NCBI GenBank assembly: GCA_964498965.1
Contig: CAZCJU010000003.1
Coordinates: forward strand, 6,060-70,059
DNA: 64,000 bases
Direction: 5' to 3'
DNA from: CAZCJU01 sp964498965
GTDB lineage: Bacteria; Bacillota; Clostridia; Oscillospirales; CAG-272
Shown here: one piece after another, positions 35,552 through 44,933 of the stretch
How the letters are laid out: every line of letters begins with the position of its first letter
Numbering within the stretch: position 1 is the first letter of the stretch
The notes under the pieces: generated by a model
Database searches by the model: none
What the model was told of the DNA's origin: nothing
Seen by the model: only the letters and a program-made list of their open reading frames with translations
Position numbers and translations under genes: made by a program

Positions 35552-35915
35552 TTTCGTTTTCCCCGCTAATTTCTTTGAGAATTTTAGATATACCCGCACC
35601 GTATTCCGCACTCGTATCGGGTACGAATGTAAGTTCGGGCGTTACACGCAGGTTAAGCGAGGCGGCAAGCTCCCGTCTGATGTATCCGGAAGCGGACTTC
35701 AGTCCCGTTTTGATCTCCTTGCGAGCCGCCGTCGCTTCTTCGCCGTCGAGCTTATCCAAAAACGTGAAATACACCTTGGCGTATTTTAAGTCGGCGGAAA
35801 CGTCACAGCCCGTTATACAGGTTAGATATCCGTTCACCCTCGGGTCCTTGACGCCTCGTATTATGCGGGAAAGCTCCCGCATAACCTCTTCGTTTATTCT
35901 TTGTTTTCTGTACAT
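35544..35915 (-). CDS. rbfA: Ribosome-binding factor A
   Basis: A 123-residue KH-like protein needed for late 30S subunit maturation and 16S 5' end processing. The N-terminal RKQRINEEVMRELSRIIR and the VTPELTFVPDTSAEYG segment near 92-107 match RbfA; the length is typical. It overlaps nrnA downstream. Upstream it is not preceded by nusA-infB as usual but by ilvE, 28 bases away. Confidence 0.95.
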   Translation of the reverse strand: MYRKQRINEEVMRELSRIIRGVKDPRVNGYLTCITGCDVSADLKYAKVYFTFLDKLDGEEATAARKEIKTGLKSASGYIRRELAASLNLRVTPELTFVPDTSAEYGAGISKILKEISGENENG

Positions 35916-35943
35916 AATGTTTTTCGGGCGGAACGCTCAAAAA

Positions 35944-37011
35944 TTATATTTTCATCGTCCAGCCGAATTTGTCCTCTATCATGCCCCACTGAATACCCGT
36001 AAGGGTGTCGTAGAGCCACTGAGATATTTTACCTATTTTACCGTCGTTGATAAGAGCTTTTTTATTCTCGTCGTCAAGCGTACCGATGGGAGAAATTACC
36101 GCCGCCGTTCCCGTGCCGAACGCTTCTTTAAGCTCGCCCTTGTCGTATGCTTCGTAAAGCTCGTCTACCGACACCTTACGCTCGGAAACCTTGTAACCCT
36201 CGCTCTTGAGCAGCTCGATGCAGGACGCTCTCGTCACGCCGGGAAGAATATTGCCCAGATCGAGTGCGGGCGTTACCACTTCATCGCCGAGAACGAAAAA
36301 TACGTTCATCGCACCGACCTCGTCGATGTACTTTCTTTCAACGCCGTCGAGCCAAAGAACCTGCGAATAACCGAGCTTTGCGGCTTTTTCCTGCCCTTTA
36401 AGGCTTGCGGCATAGTTACCGCCGACCTTGGCAAAGCCCGTACCGCCCTTAACGGCACGAACGTATTCTCTTTCGATAAATATTTTAACGGGGTTGATAC
36501 CCTCCGCATAATATGCCGCAACGGGCGAGAGGATTATGCAGAAAATATACGTGTGCGACGGGTGAACGCCGAGCTGAGGGTCTGTCGCTATGATAAACGG
36601 TCTGATGTAAAGGCTCGTGCCGACGGATGTCGGTATCCAGTCTTTGTCGAAAAGCACAGTTTCCTTTATGGCTTGAAGCACGTCCTCGTCGGGAATTTGC
36701 GGTATGCAAAGACGTTCGTTCGTGTTTCTCATACGCTCGATATTCTTCATGGGACGGAAAAGCTGAATGTCGCCCGACGGCGTGCAATATGCTTTCATTC
36801 CCTCGAACATCTCCTGTGCATAGTGGAATACCATGGCACTGGGGTCAAGACTGATGGGAGCGTAAGGAACGATCCTTGCATCGTGCCAGCCCTTGCCCTC
36901 GGTGTAATTCATCAGAAACATATGATCGGTGAAGTATTTGCCGAAGCCGAGATTATTGTAATCGGGCTTTGTTTTGGGTGTTTGCGTTCTTATCTTTTTG
37001 ATTTCAAGCAT
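35944..37011 (-). CDS. ilvE: Branched-chain amino acid aminotransferase
   Basis: A 355-residue class IV PLP aminotransferase of the BCAT group, interconverting Val, Leu and Ile with their 2-oxo acids using glutamate/2-oxoglutarate. FHYAQEMFEGMKAYCTPSG near 62-80, RPFIIATDPQLGVHPS near 144-159, GGNYAASLKGQEKAAKLG near 191-208 (with the PLP-binding Lys at the expected site) and EAFGTGTAAVISPIG near 311-325 are all typical. AGAGGTAAATAAA precedes the ATG. Only a TATAAT-like -10 is visible upstream, with no matching -35 and no T-box consensus. Confidence 0.95.
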   Translation of the reverse strand: MLEIKKIRTQTPKTKPDYNNLGFGKYFTDHMFLMNYTEGKGWHDARIVPYAPISLDPSAMVFHYAQEMFEGMKAYCTPSGDIQLFRPMKNIERMRNTNERLCIPQIPDEDVLQAIKETVLFDKDWIPTSVGTSLYIRPFIIATDPQLGVHPSHTYIFCIILSPVAAYYAEGINPVKIFIEREYVRAVKGGTGFAKVGGNYAASLKGQEKAAKLGYSQVLWLDGVERKYIDEVGAMNVFFVLGDEVVTPALDLGNILPGVTRASCIELLKSEGYKVSERKVSVDELYEAYDKGELKEAFGTGTAAVISPIGTLDDENKKALINDGKIGKISQWLYDTLTGIQWGMIEDKFGWTMKI

Positions 37012-37052
37012 TTTATTTACCTCTAAATAATTATAAAATTCTTCTGATTTAC

Positions 37053-37091
37053 GTCTTTTCTTCGGAAAAGACGGACCATGCGTAGCATGGT
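37053..37091. repeat. Two tandem hairpins upstream of ilvE
   Basis: GTCTTTTC-TTCG-GAAAAGAC (37053-37072) is a perfect 8-base stem with a TTCG tetraloop. It is followed by ACCATG-CGTAG-CATGGT (37075-37091). They lie 42-80 bases before the ilvE start on the minus strand. They could belong to the repeat cluster beside them or act as a leader structure. Confidence 0.6.
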
Positions 37092-37110
37092 GGTCGAGGC
37101 GAAGGAGGTC

Positions 37111-37237
37111 GCACGGACTAACTCAGTCGGTACGGCGGGATAACGCCCTCATCCGTCGGTTTCGCCAACGCCTTCCCCAAGGGGGAAGGCGTTACAGAGG
37201 TACGATCGACACCTTTCCCGGATGGAAAAGGCTTACG
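37111..37237 (+). repeat. Dispersed palindromic intergenic repeat, copy 2
   Basis: GCACGGACTAACTCAGTCGGTACGG is followed by GGGATAACGCCCTCATCCGTC, then hairpin CGCCTTCCCC-AA-GGGGGAAGGCG, a spacer, and CCTTTCCCGGATGGAAAAGGCTTACG. Module order and content match the copy at 8351-8487. It sits between ilvE and the SGNH hydrolase gene, both on the minus strand. Confidence 0.75.
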
Positions 37238-37255
37238 AAACGGGCGGGAAGGCAA

Positions 37256-37864
37256 TCATATATTCGAGATGAATTTACCGAGCATTTCGGCGATCCTCGT
37301 ATATCCGAGCTTACTCGGGTGTACGCCGTCACGCAACAGGGCGGTATGATTTTCTTCGTTAACGCACAGCAGCGAGTTCATATCGCAGATATTGTCGAAG
37401 TCCGAGCGAACCACCGCTTGTCGATAGTCGTCGAGGGTAAGTCCGACGGGATTTTTCGTGACATCCGCAACGGCTTTCAGCTCCGTATCGGCACGTTCCG
37501 ACAGTCGCCAGATCGGTGTACATATCACACTTTCGGCAAACGGGTATTTTTCTCCGATCAGATCCACGACTTTTTCAAGCGAACGCCGAAATTCATCAAG
37601 CGTTACGCCGTAGAACCAATCGTTTGTTCCCGCCCAAACGAGTACGCAATCCGCACCCGCTTCGGGCGATGCGTTTTCCAGCTGTTCGACGACCGAAAAC
37701 GGATAGCCCTCGCTCAGTGCGGCGGCATTCACCGCATGATTTTCAACGTGCGACGTATCATGCGACACGTTCAAAGCTTCGCACAGCATTTTTTCATATC
37801 CGCCGCCGCTGAAATTCGTTGTGGAAATGCTGTCGCCGAATATTATGAGCCTTGTGACTCTCAT
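37256..37864 (-). CDS. SGNH/GDSL-family hydrolase
   Basis: A 202-residue single-domain esterase-type hydrolase. The blocks are GDSIS near 10-14 (nucleophile Ser12), VWAGTNDW near 75-82 (the Asn block) and DGVHPSKLG near 179-187 (catalytic Asp and His). No signal peptide is present, so it is cytoplasmic. Substrate unknown; family members deacetylate sugars or cleave lipid esters. Its start overlaps the stop of the YfhO gene by ATGA, so the two are translationally coupled, suggesting a shared role in glycan or lipid decoration (inference). Confidence 0.85.
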   Translation of the reverse strand: MRVTRLIIFGDSISTTNFSGGGYEKMLCEALNVSHDTSHVENHAVNAAALSEGYPFSVVEQLENASPEAGADCVLVWAGTNDWFYGVTLDEFRRSLEKVVDLIGEKYPFAESVICTPIWRLSERADTELKAVADVTKNPVGLTLDDYRQAVVRSDFDNICDMNSLLCVNEENHTALLRDGVHPSKLGYTRIAEMLGKFISNI

Positions 37865-40770
37865 TCTCCGTCACTCTCCGAGCCGTTTTGCGTATCGACA
37901 TTATTCGTATCCGTATCGACGTTTGTATCGTCGCTTTCATCGGTCATGACCGTATTCGTGTCGATATCGGTATCGGTATCTGTTTCGTCGGCAGCCGTTT
38001 CCTCCGTGCTTGTCGCAAGCAGTCGCTGTAACGAGGTCGTATAGCCGCTTCCGTCGGCACGAACCGCCGCAAGAAGCTTTTCCCGACGTTTTTTACGTTT
38101 TTTATAATCCGCAACGGTGCAAACGGCAACGACAGCAATGCCGACAACGCACAGCACGCAACCGACCGCAAAGCCCTGCGGCACATAACTCATTTCGATC
38201 GTATGCTCGCCCTGTGACACACGGAAGCAGAGCAACGAATCGAGTGATTTTTCAAGTTTAACCTTTTTACCGTCGACCTTGACTGTCCAGCCCTTATCAT
38301 AGGGAATGGATGTATAGACAAGCTCGTCGCCCTCTGCGATATCGATATTTCCTTTTATGCTCGTGTCGGAAAAGTCCTCGATGAATATTTTGCTTTCTCT
38401 CAGCTCCTCTATCGCTTCCTCGAACGCCTGTGAGTCGAAATAGAAGAAATAGTTTTGATTTTTATAAAAATACAAATCCTTATCCTTGAGCTTAAGTCTT
38501 ACGGTGATTTCCTTGCCCTCTTCATAGGTGCCGATATTTTTTATCGTATGCGTTTCGTTACCCATATAAGAGCCTTTGGAAACCAACGCACCGCTTCTGC
38601 CGTTTTCGCCCTCGGCAACGGAGAGGGTGACCTCGCGGGGATACTTCGACGGGAAGTGGATATATATATCGCCGGAATATTTCGTTGTGAATTCGTACTC
38701 GACATAGCCCGACGAATCCTCTTCGAGCAAGGCATATTTTTTATGTCCGCTCGCACTCGCCTCACGAACGCCGTCGGTGGTGACGCTCACGTTTTCTATC
38801 GGCTTGAACACCTCAACCTCACGTCCGAGCATAGAGGAAATGATACCGTTCAGCACCTCGGGTGCGGGAGCTTCATCGGCTATTTCGTATTCGGCGAGAG
38901 CTTCGTTTACTCCGAAAAGTATGGGCAGGCAATACGGGTTTTCGTAGGCATACAGCATATCGCCCTTTTCGCTCGTTGCGTCGGGATAGTCGTACATGAG
39001 TTTATACTGTTCACACAAGTCGTCCTTATTAGACAAAACGTATTTTATACCGAGCAGGGAGTCGGAAACGGGGTTACCGCCTGCGTATCTCGACCAATGT
39101 GACTTCGAGGCGTAGCCCATTTTATTGAGCAGGTGTATTACCGAAGCATTCAGCGTCGAGGTGGAGTTGGTAACTCCTCGCATTTGAAGTGCCATGTTGT
39201 CGTTGACCTTACGGTGTACCGTTTTTTCCATTCGGTACAGGCTTATATCCTCGCTCTGCACCTTTTTCACAAGCGGCGACCAGCGGTCCATAAATTCGAC
39301 GTAGCTCGTTCGGGTGGAATAATAAACATCCTCATGCAACGACAGCGTATCGTAGACACCGTTTAAAAACAGTTCAAGACAGACGACGGAGAGCAATACC
39401 GCCGATGCACCTCGGTAATTTTTTTTGCAATAGCCCCAGATAAGAGCGAGCAGAACGCCGAGCATTATTACGGTGAACCAGATGCAGAATATGTCGTCGA
39501 TAAATTCGAAATCCATCGTCTGCACGAAAACGACGCACAAGCCTATAACGGCGGTGCAGGAAAGCACCGTGCGGAACATCGTACCGTCGAGAAAACGGAA
39601 CGCCTCGTAGGCAAAGACGATCACGAGGAAGCAGAACATGAAGCTGTAGCGGTAATTCAACCAGTTCGGACGTTGCATTCCGTGCCAGAAGAGGTCTACC
39701 GTCGAAGCGGTGAACGAAAACACCATGAGAGCGAGAATTATGCCGCTCATTATTTTTTCTCTGCCCTTTATCCGCTTTGTGACAAAATATACCGGCAACA
39801 TAATAAGCGAAAGTACGCCGCAGTATATGAACGGCAGCCCCTCGGGGCGAACCGTATCATACGAGTTCGGCAACATTTGCGTGAATACGTTTATGTAGTC
39901 AAATTTCGATTTAAACTCGTAATTCGGATTCGAAAACGTGTTTTTGCCGAATTGCAATGAAAAATATGCGGGTATTATTATTATCGAAGCGATCATTGCC
40001 GCCGCAACGGAGCAAAGCAACCACTTATAAAAAGTGAAAAAGAAGCGTGTGAAGTCCTTTAACGTGTATTTCGAAATGTAATAGTAGAAAAAGTACAAAG
40101 TGGAGAATATCGCCATCATGAATCCGATGTAAAAATTCGAAATGAAGCACAGGGCGAGAGTGACGGTGTAAAGCGTGAATTTGCCCGTGTGGCAGATACG
40201 CTCGATCCCCAAGGCTATCAACGGCAGATAAATAAGCGAATCTATCCACATCGTGTTGTTTGCCTGAACGACGGCGTAGCTCGTCAAAGCGTACATCGTC
40301 GAGAACATCACGACCGTAAACGGTTTCGACGGACGGCTGTTGTGCAGATAGTAGCCGAACGACAGACCCATTGAGCCGACCTTGAGCAGCGTCATGGTAA
40401 GCAAAAACTCCGTGATCCCGTCTTCGGGGAAGAATACGGACAAAAGTGCAAACGGCGAAGCGACGTAGTAAGCGTAAATTCCGGAAAATTCGCCGCCCAA
40501 CGCCCGATACCAGGAGTAGAACGGGCTTGCGTCGCCCTGCAGGATATCGCGCATGGCTTCGAAATAGTACACGTACTGACCGTTCAGGTCAAGCACAAGC
40601 ACGGATTTTTCGCCAAACGGGTAAACGCCCCGTATTATAAATATGAACCAGTTTATCAGCAGAGGAAGCAGAAAGCAGACGAGCAGATACAGCTTGTCCG
40701 AGTTTTTTATCCTCTGCCATAACGACGGCTTCTTCAGCGAAAGAAGCGGTAATGTATTTTGTGCGGTCAT
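37861..40770 (-). CDS. YfhO-family large membrane protein
   Basis: A 969-residue protein with about 12-14 membrane helices, most in the first ~480 residues, a large extracytoplasmic beta-rich region (~490-870), and a last helix (GFAVGCVLCVVGIAVVAVC, ~880-900). A Ser/Thr/Asp-rich cytoplasmic tail containing repeated DTDTDIDTNT-like sequence follows. The opening LLPLLINWFIFIIRGVYPFGEKSVLVLDLNGQY..., FSGIYAYYVASPF and the C-terminal SIPYDKGWTVKVDGK strand are characteristic of YfhO/GtrC-like proteins, implicated in glycosylating lipoteichoic acid or other lipid-linked polymers. A stretch of acidic repeats after the last helix is unusual. Confidence 0.88.
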   Translation of the reverse strand: MTAQNTLPLLSLKKPSLWQRIKNSDKLYLLVCFLLPLLINWFIFIIRGVYPFGEKSVLVLDLNGQYVYYFEAMRDILQGDASPFYSWYRALGGEFSGIYAYYVASPFALLSVFFPEDGITEFLLTMTLLKVGSMGLSFGYYLHNSRPSKPFTVVMFSTMYALTSYAVVQANNTMWIDSLIYLPLIALGIERICHTGKFTLYTVTLALCFISNFYIGFMMAIFSTLYFFYYYISKYTLKDFTRFFFTFYKWLLCSVAAAMIASIIIIPAYFSLQFGKNTFSNPNYEFKSKFDYINVFTQMLPNSYDTVRPEGLPFIYCGVLSLIMLPVYFVTKRIKGREKIMSGIILALMVFSFTASTVDLFWHGMQRPNWLNYRYSFMFCFLVIVFAYEAFRFLDGTMFRTVLSCTAVIGLCVVFVQTMDFEFIDDIFCIWFTVIMLGVLLALIWGYCKKNYRGASAVLLSVVCLELFLNGVYDTLSLHEDVYYSTRTSYVEFMDRWSPLVKKVQSEDISLYRMEKTVHRKVNDNMALQMRGVTNSTSTLNASVIHLLNKMGYASKSHWSRYAGGNPVSDSLLGIKYVLSNKDDLCEQYKLMYDYPDATSEKGDMLYAYENPYCLPILFGVNEALAEYEIADEAPAPEVLNGIISSMLGREVEVFKPIENVSVTTDGVREASASGHKKYALLEEDSSGYVEYEFTTKYSGDIYIHFPSKYPREVTLSVAEGENGRSGALVSKGSYMGNETHTIKNIGTYEEGKEITVRLKLKDKDLYFYKNQNYFFYFDSQAFEEAIEELRESKIFIEDFSDTSIKGNIDIAEGDELVYTSIPYDKGWTVKVDGKKVKLEKSLDSLLCFRVSQGEHTIEMSYVPQGFAVGCVLCVVGIAVVAVCTVADYKKRKKRREKLLAAVRADGSGYTTSLQRLLATSTEETAADETDTDTDIDTNTVMTDESDDTNVDTDTNNVDTQNGSESDGE

Positions 40771-40808
40771 GTTGTTCCTTTCCGAAAATTCGAAGCTTCG
40801 ATTATTCT

Positions 40809-41795
40809 TTATTTTTGTCGGATCCGCGATTGCCGATCGAGCAGTGCGTCCAGGATCGATACCGTTTCGTCAAGCGTTTGAGTGCCGTTTATCGCAACTC
40901 GTGCCTCCGTCGCACCGTCAACGCCTTTAAGATATCGGCAAAGGTGCTTTCTTACCTCAAGCAGACCGATATGACCTTTTTTTTCGACCGCAAGCTGTAC
41001 ATGCCTTTTCGCCGAAAGGATCTTTTTTCGGCCGTCGGGCGGTGTGTACGGCTTTTTGTCGAGATACGAAATTATTTCTTCGAAAACGCATGGTGAGCCG
41101 AACGCAGCACGCCCTATTGCCACCCCGTCGCATTTCGTGTATTCAAGCACCCGCTCGACCTCTTGTCCGCAGGTGATGTCGCCGTTGGCTATGACGGGGA
41201 TCCCGAGCTTGCTTTTTATCTCGGCGACCGTTTCGTATTCCACACAGTCGGGAGCATATAATTGCTTTCTCGTCCTGCCGTGTACGCATACCATCGAGGC
41301 ACCCGATTGCCAAACGGCATATGCCAGCTCGGGTGCGGTCAAATGCTCGCTGTCTCTGCCTGTCCTCATTTTCACCGTCACCGGTACGGGGGATACCTTG
41401 ACCGCCGCTTCTACGAGCCGTGCGGCAAGCGGTATATTGTCCATGAGTGCCGATCCCTCGCCGTTCGACACTATCTTTTTGACCGGACAGCCCATATTTA
41501 TGTCGAAAAACAAAGGCAGTCTGTCCGTTTGGGATAACGCCTGTACGGCGTAGGCAAGTTTGTCGGGATCCGAGCCGAACAGCTGTATGCCGCACGGGCA
41601 TAGCTCGCTTTGTATGTCTGCGAGTGCCGCCGTCTTTTTGTCGCCGTAGTAAACGGCAGCGGCGGAAACCATTTCGGTCACGGTAAGCTCCGCACCGCTC
41701 TCCGCACAGAGCATACGCATTGTTGAATCGGTGACGCCCGCCATGGGAGCCAGCATTACACCGTGTTTAAATTCGGCATTACCTATTTTTAACAT
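40809..41795 (-). CDS. dusB: tRNA-dihydrouridine synthase
   Basis: A 328-residue FMN TIM-barrel enzyme reducing uridines in tRNA D-loops. LAPMAGVTDSTMR near 15-27, FDINMGCPVKKIV near 96-108 (catalytic Cys), VTVKMRTG, CVHGRTRKQ near 174, IANGDI and GRAAFGSPCVF near 226-236 are all Dus signatures; overall it fits the DusB group. It lies 96 bases after trmL and 38 bases before the YfhO gene, so RNA modification genes lead this minus-strand cluster. Confidence 0.94.
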   Translation of the reverse strand: MLKIGNAEFKHGVMLAPMAGVTDSTMRMLCAESGAELTVTEMVSAAAVYYGDKKTAALADIQSELCPCGIQLFGSDPDKLAYAVQALSQTDRLPLFFDINMGCPVKKIVSNGEGSALMDNIPLAARLVEAAVKVSPVPVTVKMRTGRDSEHLTAPELAYAVWQSGASMVCVHGRTRKQLYAPDCVEYETVAEIKSKLGIPVIANGDITCGQEVERVLEYTKCDGVAIGRAAFGSPCVFEEIISYLDKKPYTPPDGRKKILSAKRHVQLAVEKKGHIGLLEVRKHLCRYLKGVDGATEARVAINGTQTLDETVSILDALLDRQSRIRQK

Positions 41796-41891
41796 TTTTC
41801 TGCTTTCATATTTGCTTTCACAGTCATATTTATTTTATCAAACATATGTGAACTTGATATTAACTATGAAAAGTGATTTTTGAAACCTTGT

Positions 41892-42389
41892 CTACCATTC
41901 GAGGCGGTGCAATTTGCCTTCGGTGAGCATTCCGCAAAAATCACGCTGTCTGAGAGCCTCGTATATGCCGACGGCGGCGGAATTCGAGAGGTTTAAGCTT
42001 CGCAAGCCGTCACGCATCGGTATGCGGACGCAGGAACTCTCGTGTTGCTTGAGCAGCTCCTCGGGCAATCCCGCACTTTCTTTGCCGAAAACGAGGAAAA
42101 CTCTTTTCGGGTACATAACGTCCGTGTGCCGACGTTTCGCCTTTGTGGAGTAAAAAAACATCGACTCGTTTTTGTTTATTTCCATGAAAGCGTCGAGAGA
42201 ATCGTAGTACGTGATGTCGAGAGCGTGCCAGTAGTCAAGTCCCGCACGCTTCAGCTTTTTGTCGTCTATTTGAAAGCCGAGCGGCTTGACCAAATGCAGA
42301 GCCGCACCCGTCGCGGCACACGTCCTGGCTATGTTTCCGGTGTTTTGCGGAATTTCGGGTTCTATCAGTGCTATATTGATATCGCTCAT
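41892..42389 (-). CDS. trmL: tRNA (cytidine(34)-2'-O)-methyltransferase TrmL
   Basis: A 165-residue SPOUT methyltransferase that 2'-O-methylates the wobble base of leucine tRNAs. INIALIEPEIPQNTGNIARTCAATG near 4-28 is the family start; FGKESAGLP near 103-111 and IPMRDGLRSLNLSNSAAVGIYEALRQ near 123-148 form the trefoil-knot SAM site. The start is ATG 42389 with a good GGAGG 6 bases upstream; in-frame extension to 42545 has no similarity. Length matches the family. Confidence 0.94.
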   Translation of the reverse strand: MSDINIALIEPEIPQNTGNIARTCAATGAALHLVKPLGFQIDDKKLKRAGLDYWHALDITYYDSLDAFMEINKNESMFFYSTKAKRRHTDVMYPKRVFLVFGKESAGLPEELLKQHESSCVRIPMRDGLRSLNLSNSAAVGIYEALRQRDFCGMLTEGKLHRLEW

Positions 42390-42864
42390 TTTTCGCCTCC
42401 TGTAAATACATATATTATCGCACATTTTCGGTGCTTTTGTCAATACATTTTTCGTAAATACCGCTCGTAAATACCGAAAAAACAACGCCTTTGCAAAAAA
42501 CAACGCACCTCTCTCGCAAGCCTTGATATTTCGCCGGTCACGCAAAGCTTAACCCTATCTTCCGAATCTTCCCCGCTCTGTTCCATCGCAAGCCCTCCGC
42601 TTCAGAGAACGGACCGTAGCTTGCACTCTCTCAAGTCCAAGCCTTCCTCCTTAAGGGAAGGCTACGGGAGAGGAGGCTGATACTGCCGCCTTCTCCGAAA
42701 GGGACGGCTTTATGAGGGGAGGAAAGATAAAGGTTAACGAGAGTGAGGGAATGTATCGGTGAAGCGGACGGACGGTAGAGAAAAAGCCTCCCTTTACGAG
42801 TGAGTTCGGGGGAGGCTTTTAAGTTATAGGGCAGACGGTTATGAAGGAGGGGGTAAGGAGAAGA
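42390..42864. other. Gene-free stretch with degenerate repeat hairpins
   Basis: 475 bases without a supported gene. It holds AGCCTTCC...GGAAGGCT (42640-42663) followed by CTACGGGAGAGG, and the nearby CTGCCGCCTTCTCCGAAAGGGACGGC (two further dyads), which resemble the hairpin module of the dispersed repeat. It ends with the terminator at 42782-42820. Sequences around 42536-42640 (AGCCTTGATATTTCGCCGG and similar) look like further decayed fragments. Confidence 0.5.
42782..42820. terminator. Terminator of the transglutaminase gene
   Basis: AAAAGCCTCCC (42782-42792) and GGGAGGCTTTT (42810-42820) form an 11-base stem with A/T-rich ends on both strands. It lies 45 bases beyond the stop codon at 42865. 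Confidence 0.85.
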
Positions 42865-44742
42865 TCAATTGTGTTGTGCGAGGTCGTTTGCGAGTGCTAT
42901 TACGTCGTAAACATCGATCCTGCCGTCTTCGTTAATATCGCAATCCGACAGATCGGCATTAAGTTTACCGTTCACATAAGCGTCGAGCATAAGCACGTCC
43001 TTAAGGTCGGTGGTCCCGTCGCCGTTGGGATCTCGGTTTATCTTTTTCGGTGCCGTATCGATCGCCGAAGTACCGTACCATTTTCCGTCCGACACGTTCC
43101 ATTTTGAGCTTGACGAATCGTAATACACCGTCACGTTACTGCCGGAGAACGATCTTTCCGAAGCCTTCGGTTCATCGCCGCCGAAGGTGATCTCCAATTC
43201 GCCGTTTACATTCGCAAATGCTCCGTCGCATATTTCCGACACGTCGTATGTTATTCCGTTCGAGGTTATCCGTGCCGGCAGGCTCACCGCCGTTGTATTT
43301 TTGCTCATTCCGCATCCCGACAGGCCGCTCGTATTTCCGATGCGAGCCGTACACGATGACGGATCGAGGGTATAAATTATTCCGTTTTCGTCCTTATATC
43401 TGTTATAAAACAGTTTTTTTGCCGATATCTGAACACGGTTTTCGGTCCTGTCACCGGAATAGTCGTCGCAAAGCGAATAAAACAGCTCGCCGTCTTTCAC
43501 TCGCAGTCCGTAAAGGTTCATATAATTATACGGTTTTGTGTAAGTATATACGGTCGAAGTGTTTGCACCGTCGAGGTCTACGGAATAAACGGCATCCGAG
43601 GTGTTATAATACAAGGTGTTTCCGTATACGGCGATACCGAACGAGAACATATAGTATCCTCCGCTCGGTGCGTACCAATACGCCGCTTTTTTGAGAACAC
43701 GTTCGGTCGTCGGCGTATCCGCATCGATATCGGCGGTTCTGAGTATTTCACACGACGAGCCGTATCCCGAGGAATAGTACCATTCCCCATCGCGATGCTC
43801 TATCGGGCATTTCAGGCTTCTCCATGCACGTGCTTCGTACTCGGTCGAGGTCGGAAATTCCGTTGTCGTCTGCAAAGCCGTGCCAAGCTCGTCCCACGTC
43901 GAATGCGACGTCGAGGTCGCTTTTATTCCGTCATCGGACAGCAGAAAATTGTTATGATAAACTCTGCCGACCATATCCCACGCCGGGTCATCCCATGTAA
44001 CATCCACGTGATACCAATACGAGCCTATTTTGACTATATTCCACGAATGGTTCAGCTCCGTACTCGGCACTACGTTTGCCGGTATACCGAGCCGGTTCAA
44101 TATGTATTTATACAGATACGAATAGCCCTGACACACGGCGTTTTCCTCGCACAACGCTCCGTATGCGGTATACACGCTGTCGTCCGGATCGTTGCCGAGC
44201 AGCACAGCCGCATCGTATCCGCAATTCAGCACGATACGGTCATGCACCCACAACGCCTGTTCCGCCGTTCCGTCTATCTCGCTTGCCGCCTCGACGAGCT
44301 TATTCGCACGTGTATTGAATTCCCCGATCTGTTTTTCGACCTCATCGGGAGTGCCGTTGAGGAAGAAATAGATAGAGTAGAGATAATTTCCCGAGCGGCT
44401 GTATGAAAACGACAGCTTAAGGAAGAATATTTCGGTATAACGCTTAAGGAACGAATCGGCAAAAGTCTTTATATTTTCGGTCGGGATCTTGTAATCATAA
44501 AGATTAAACATGATCTTATATGCGTCACGTGACGAATCGTACGTATAATTCGAAAGATCGAATATTTTTTCGCGCATTTGCTTACCGAGTTCCTCGTATA
44601 TGTAGCCGCCGTCGCTCTCCCCGACGGGCAAAGCGGCGGCATCGTCGTTCTCGCCTCTCGCCTCGATAAAAGGCAGAGCCGTTAAAACCGCAACGACGCA
44701 CAGCAGACAGGCAAGCGATCTTTTCAAGTATACGTTAAGCAT
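42865..44742 (-). CDS. Secreted transglutaminase-like protein with C-terminal dockerin
   Basis: A 625-residue exported protein. It has signal peptide SLACLLCVVAVLTALPFIEA (~9-28), a transglutaminase-like core, a beta-propeller-like region with repeated YY/W strands (~300-470), then a C-terminal type I dockerin (~568-622). The core triad is visible as Cys204 (VCQGYS), His232 (NHSWN) and Asp247 (VDVTWDD). The dockerin has two calcium loops, DPNGDGTTDLKDV and DINEDGRIDVYDV. Dockerins bind cohesins on scaffoldins, so the enzyme may join a cellulosome-like complex; no cohesin is in the window. Such microbial transglutaminase folds act as proteases or crosslinkers. The promoter is at 44811-44839. 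Confidence 0.87.
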   Translation of the reverse strand: MLNVYLKRSLACLLCVVAVLTALPFIEARGENDDAAALPVGESDGGYIYEELGKQMREKIFDLSNYTYDSSRDAYKIMFNLYDYKIPTENIKTFADSFLKRYTEIFFLKLSFSYSRSGNYLYSIYFFLNGTPDEVEKQIGEFNTRANKLVEAASEIDGTAEQALWVHDRIVLNCGYDAAVLLGNDPDDSVYTAYGALCEENAVCQGYSYLYKYILNRLGIPANVVPSTELNHSWNIVKIGSYWYHVDVTWDDPAWDMVGRVYHNNFLLSDDGIKATSTSHSTWDELGTALQTTTEFPTSTEYEARAWRSLKCPIEHRDGEWYYSSGYGSSCEILRTADIDADTPTTERVLKKAAYWYAPSGGYYMFSFGIAVYGNTLYYNTSDAVYSVDLDGANTSTVYTYTKPYNYMNLYGLRVKDGELFYSLCDDYSGDRTENRVQISAKKLFYNRYKDENGIIYTLDPSSCTARIGNTSGLSGCGMSKNTTAVSLPARITSNGITYDVSEICDGAFANVNGELEITFGGDEPKASERSFSGSNVTVYYDSSSSKWNVSDGKWYGTSAIDTAPKKINRDPNGDGTTDLKDVLMLDAYVNGKLNADLSDCDINEDGRIDVYDVIALANDLAQHN

Positions 44743-44810
44743 ATCGGTCCTCTTTTCCGTACCGGCACTTTTGCGACCTTAAATGCGAAAAACCGCACCG
44801 GCACGACTAT

Positions 44811-44839
44811 ATCTTAACACATATTCGATAAAATTGCAA
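44811..44839 (-). promoter_or_regulatory. Promoter of the transglutaminase-dockerin gene
   Basis: On the minus strand TTGCAA (44839-44834) and TAAGAT (44816-44811) are separated by 17 bases. Transcription would start near 44804, leaving a leader of about 60 bases. Confidence 0.7.
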
Positions 44840-44933
44840 CACCTTTTTCGCCATTCGAAATATTTTTGTGCAATGTCACAGTTTTTTGACGTAAAATTTG
44901 TGGATCATGCCGAAGCAAAATCCGCTCGAGCCG

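Noticed and set aside
37012..37110. T-box or other amino-acid riboswitch before ilvE
   Set aside because: Only two short hairpins are present; there is no specifier loop, AG-bulge or AGGGTGGNACCGCG element.
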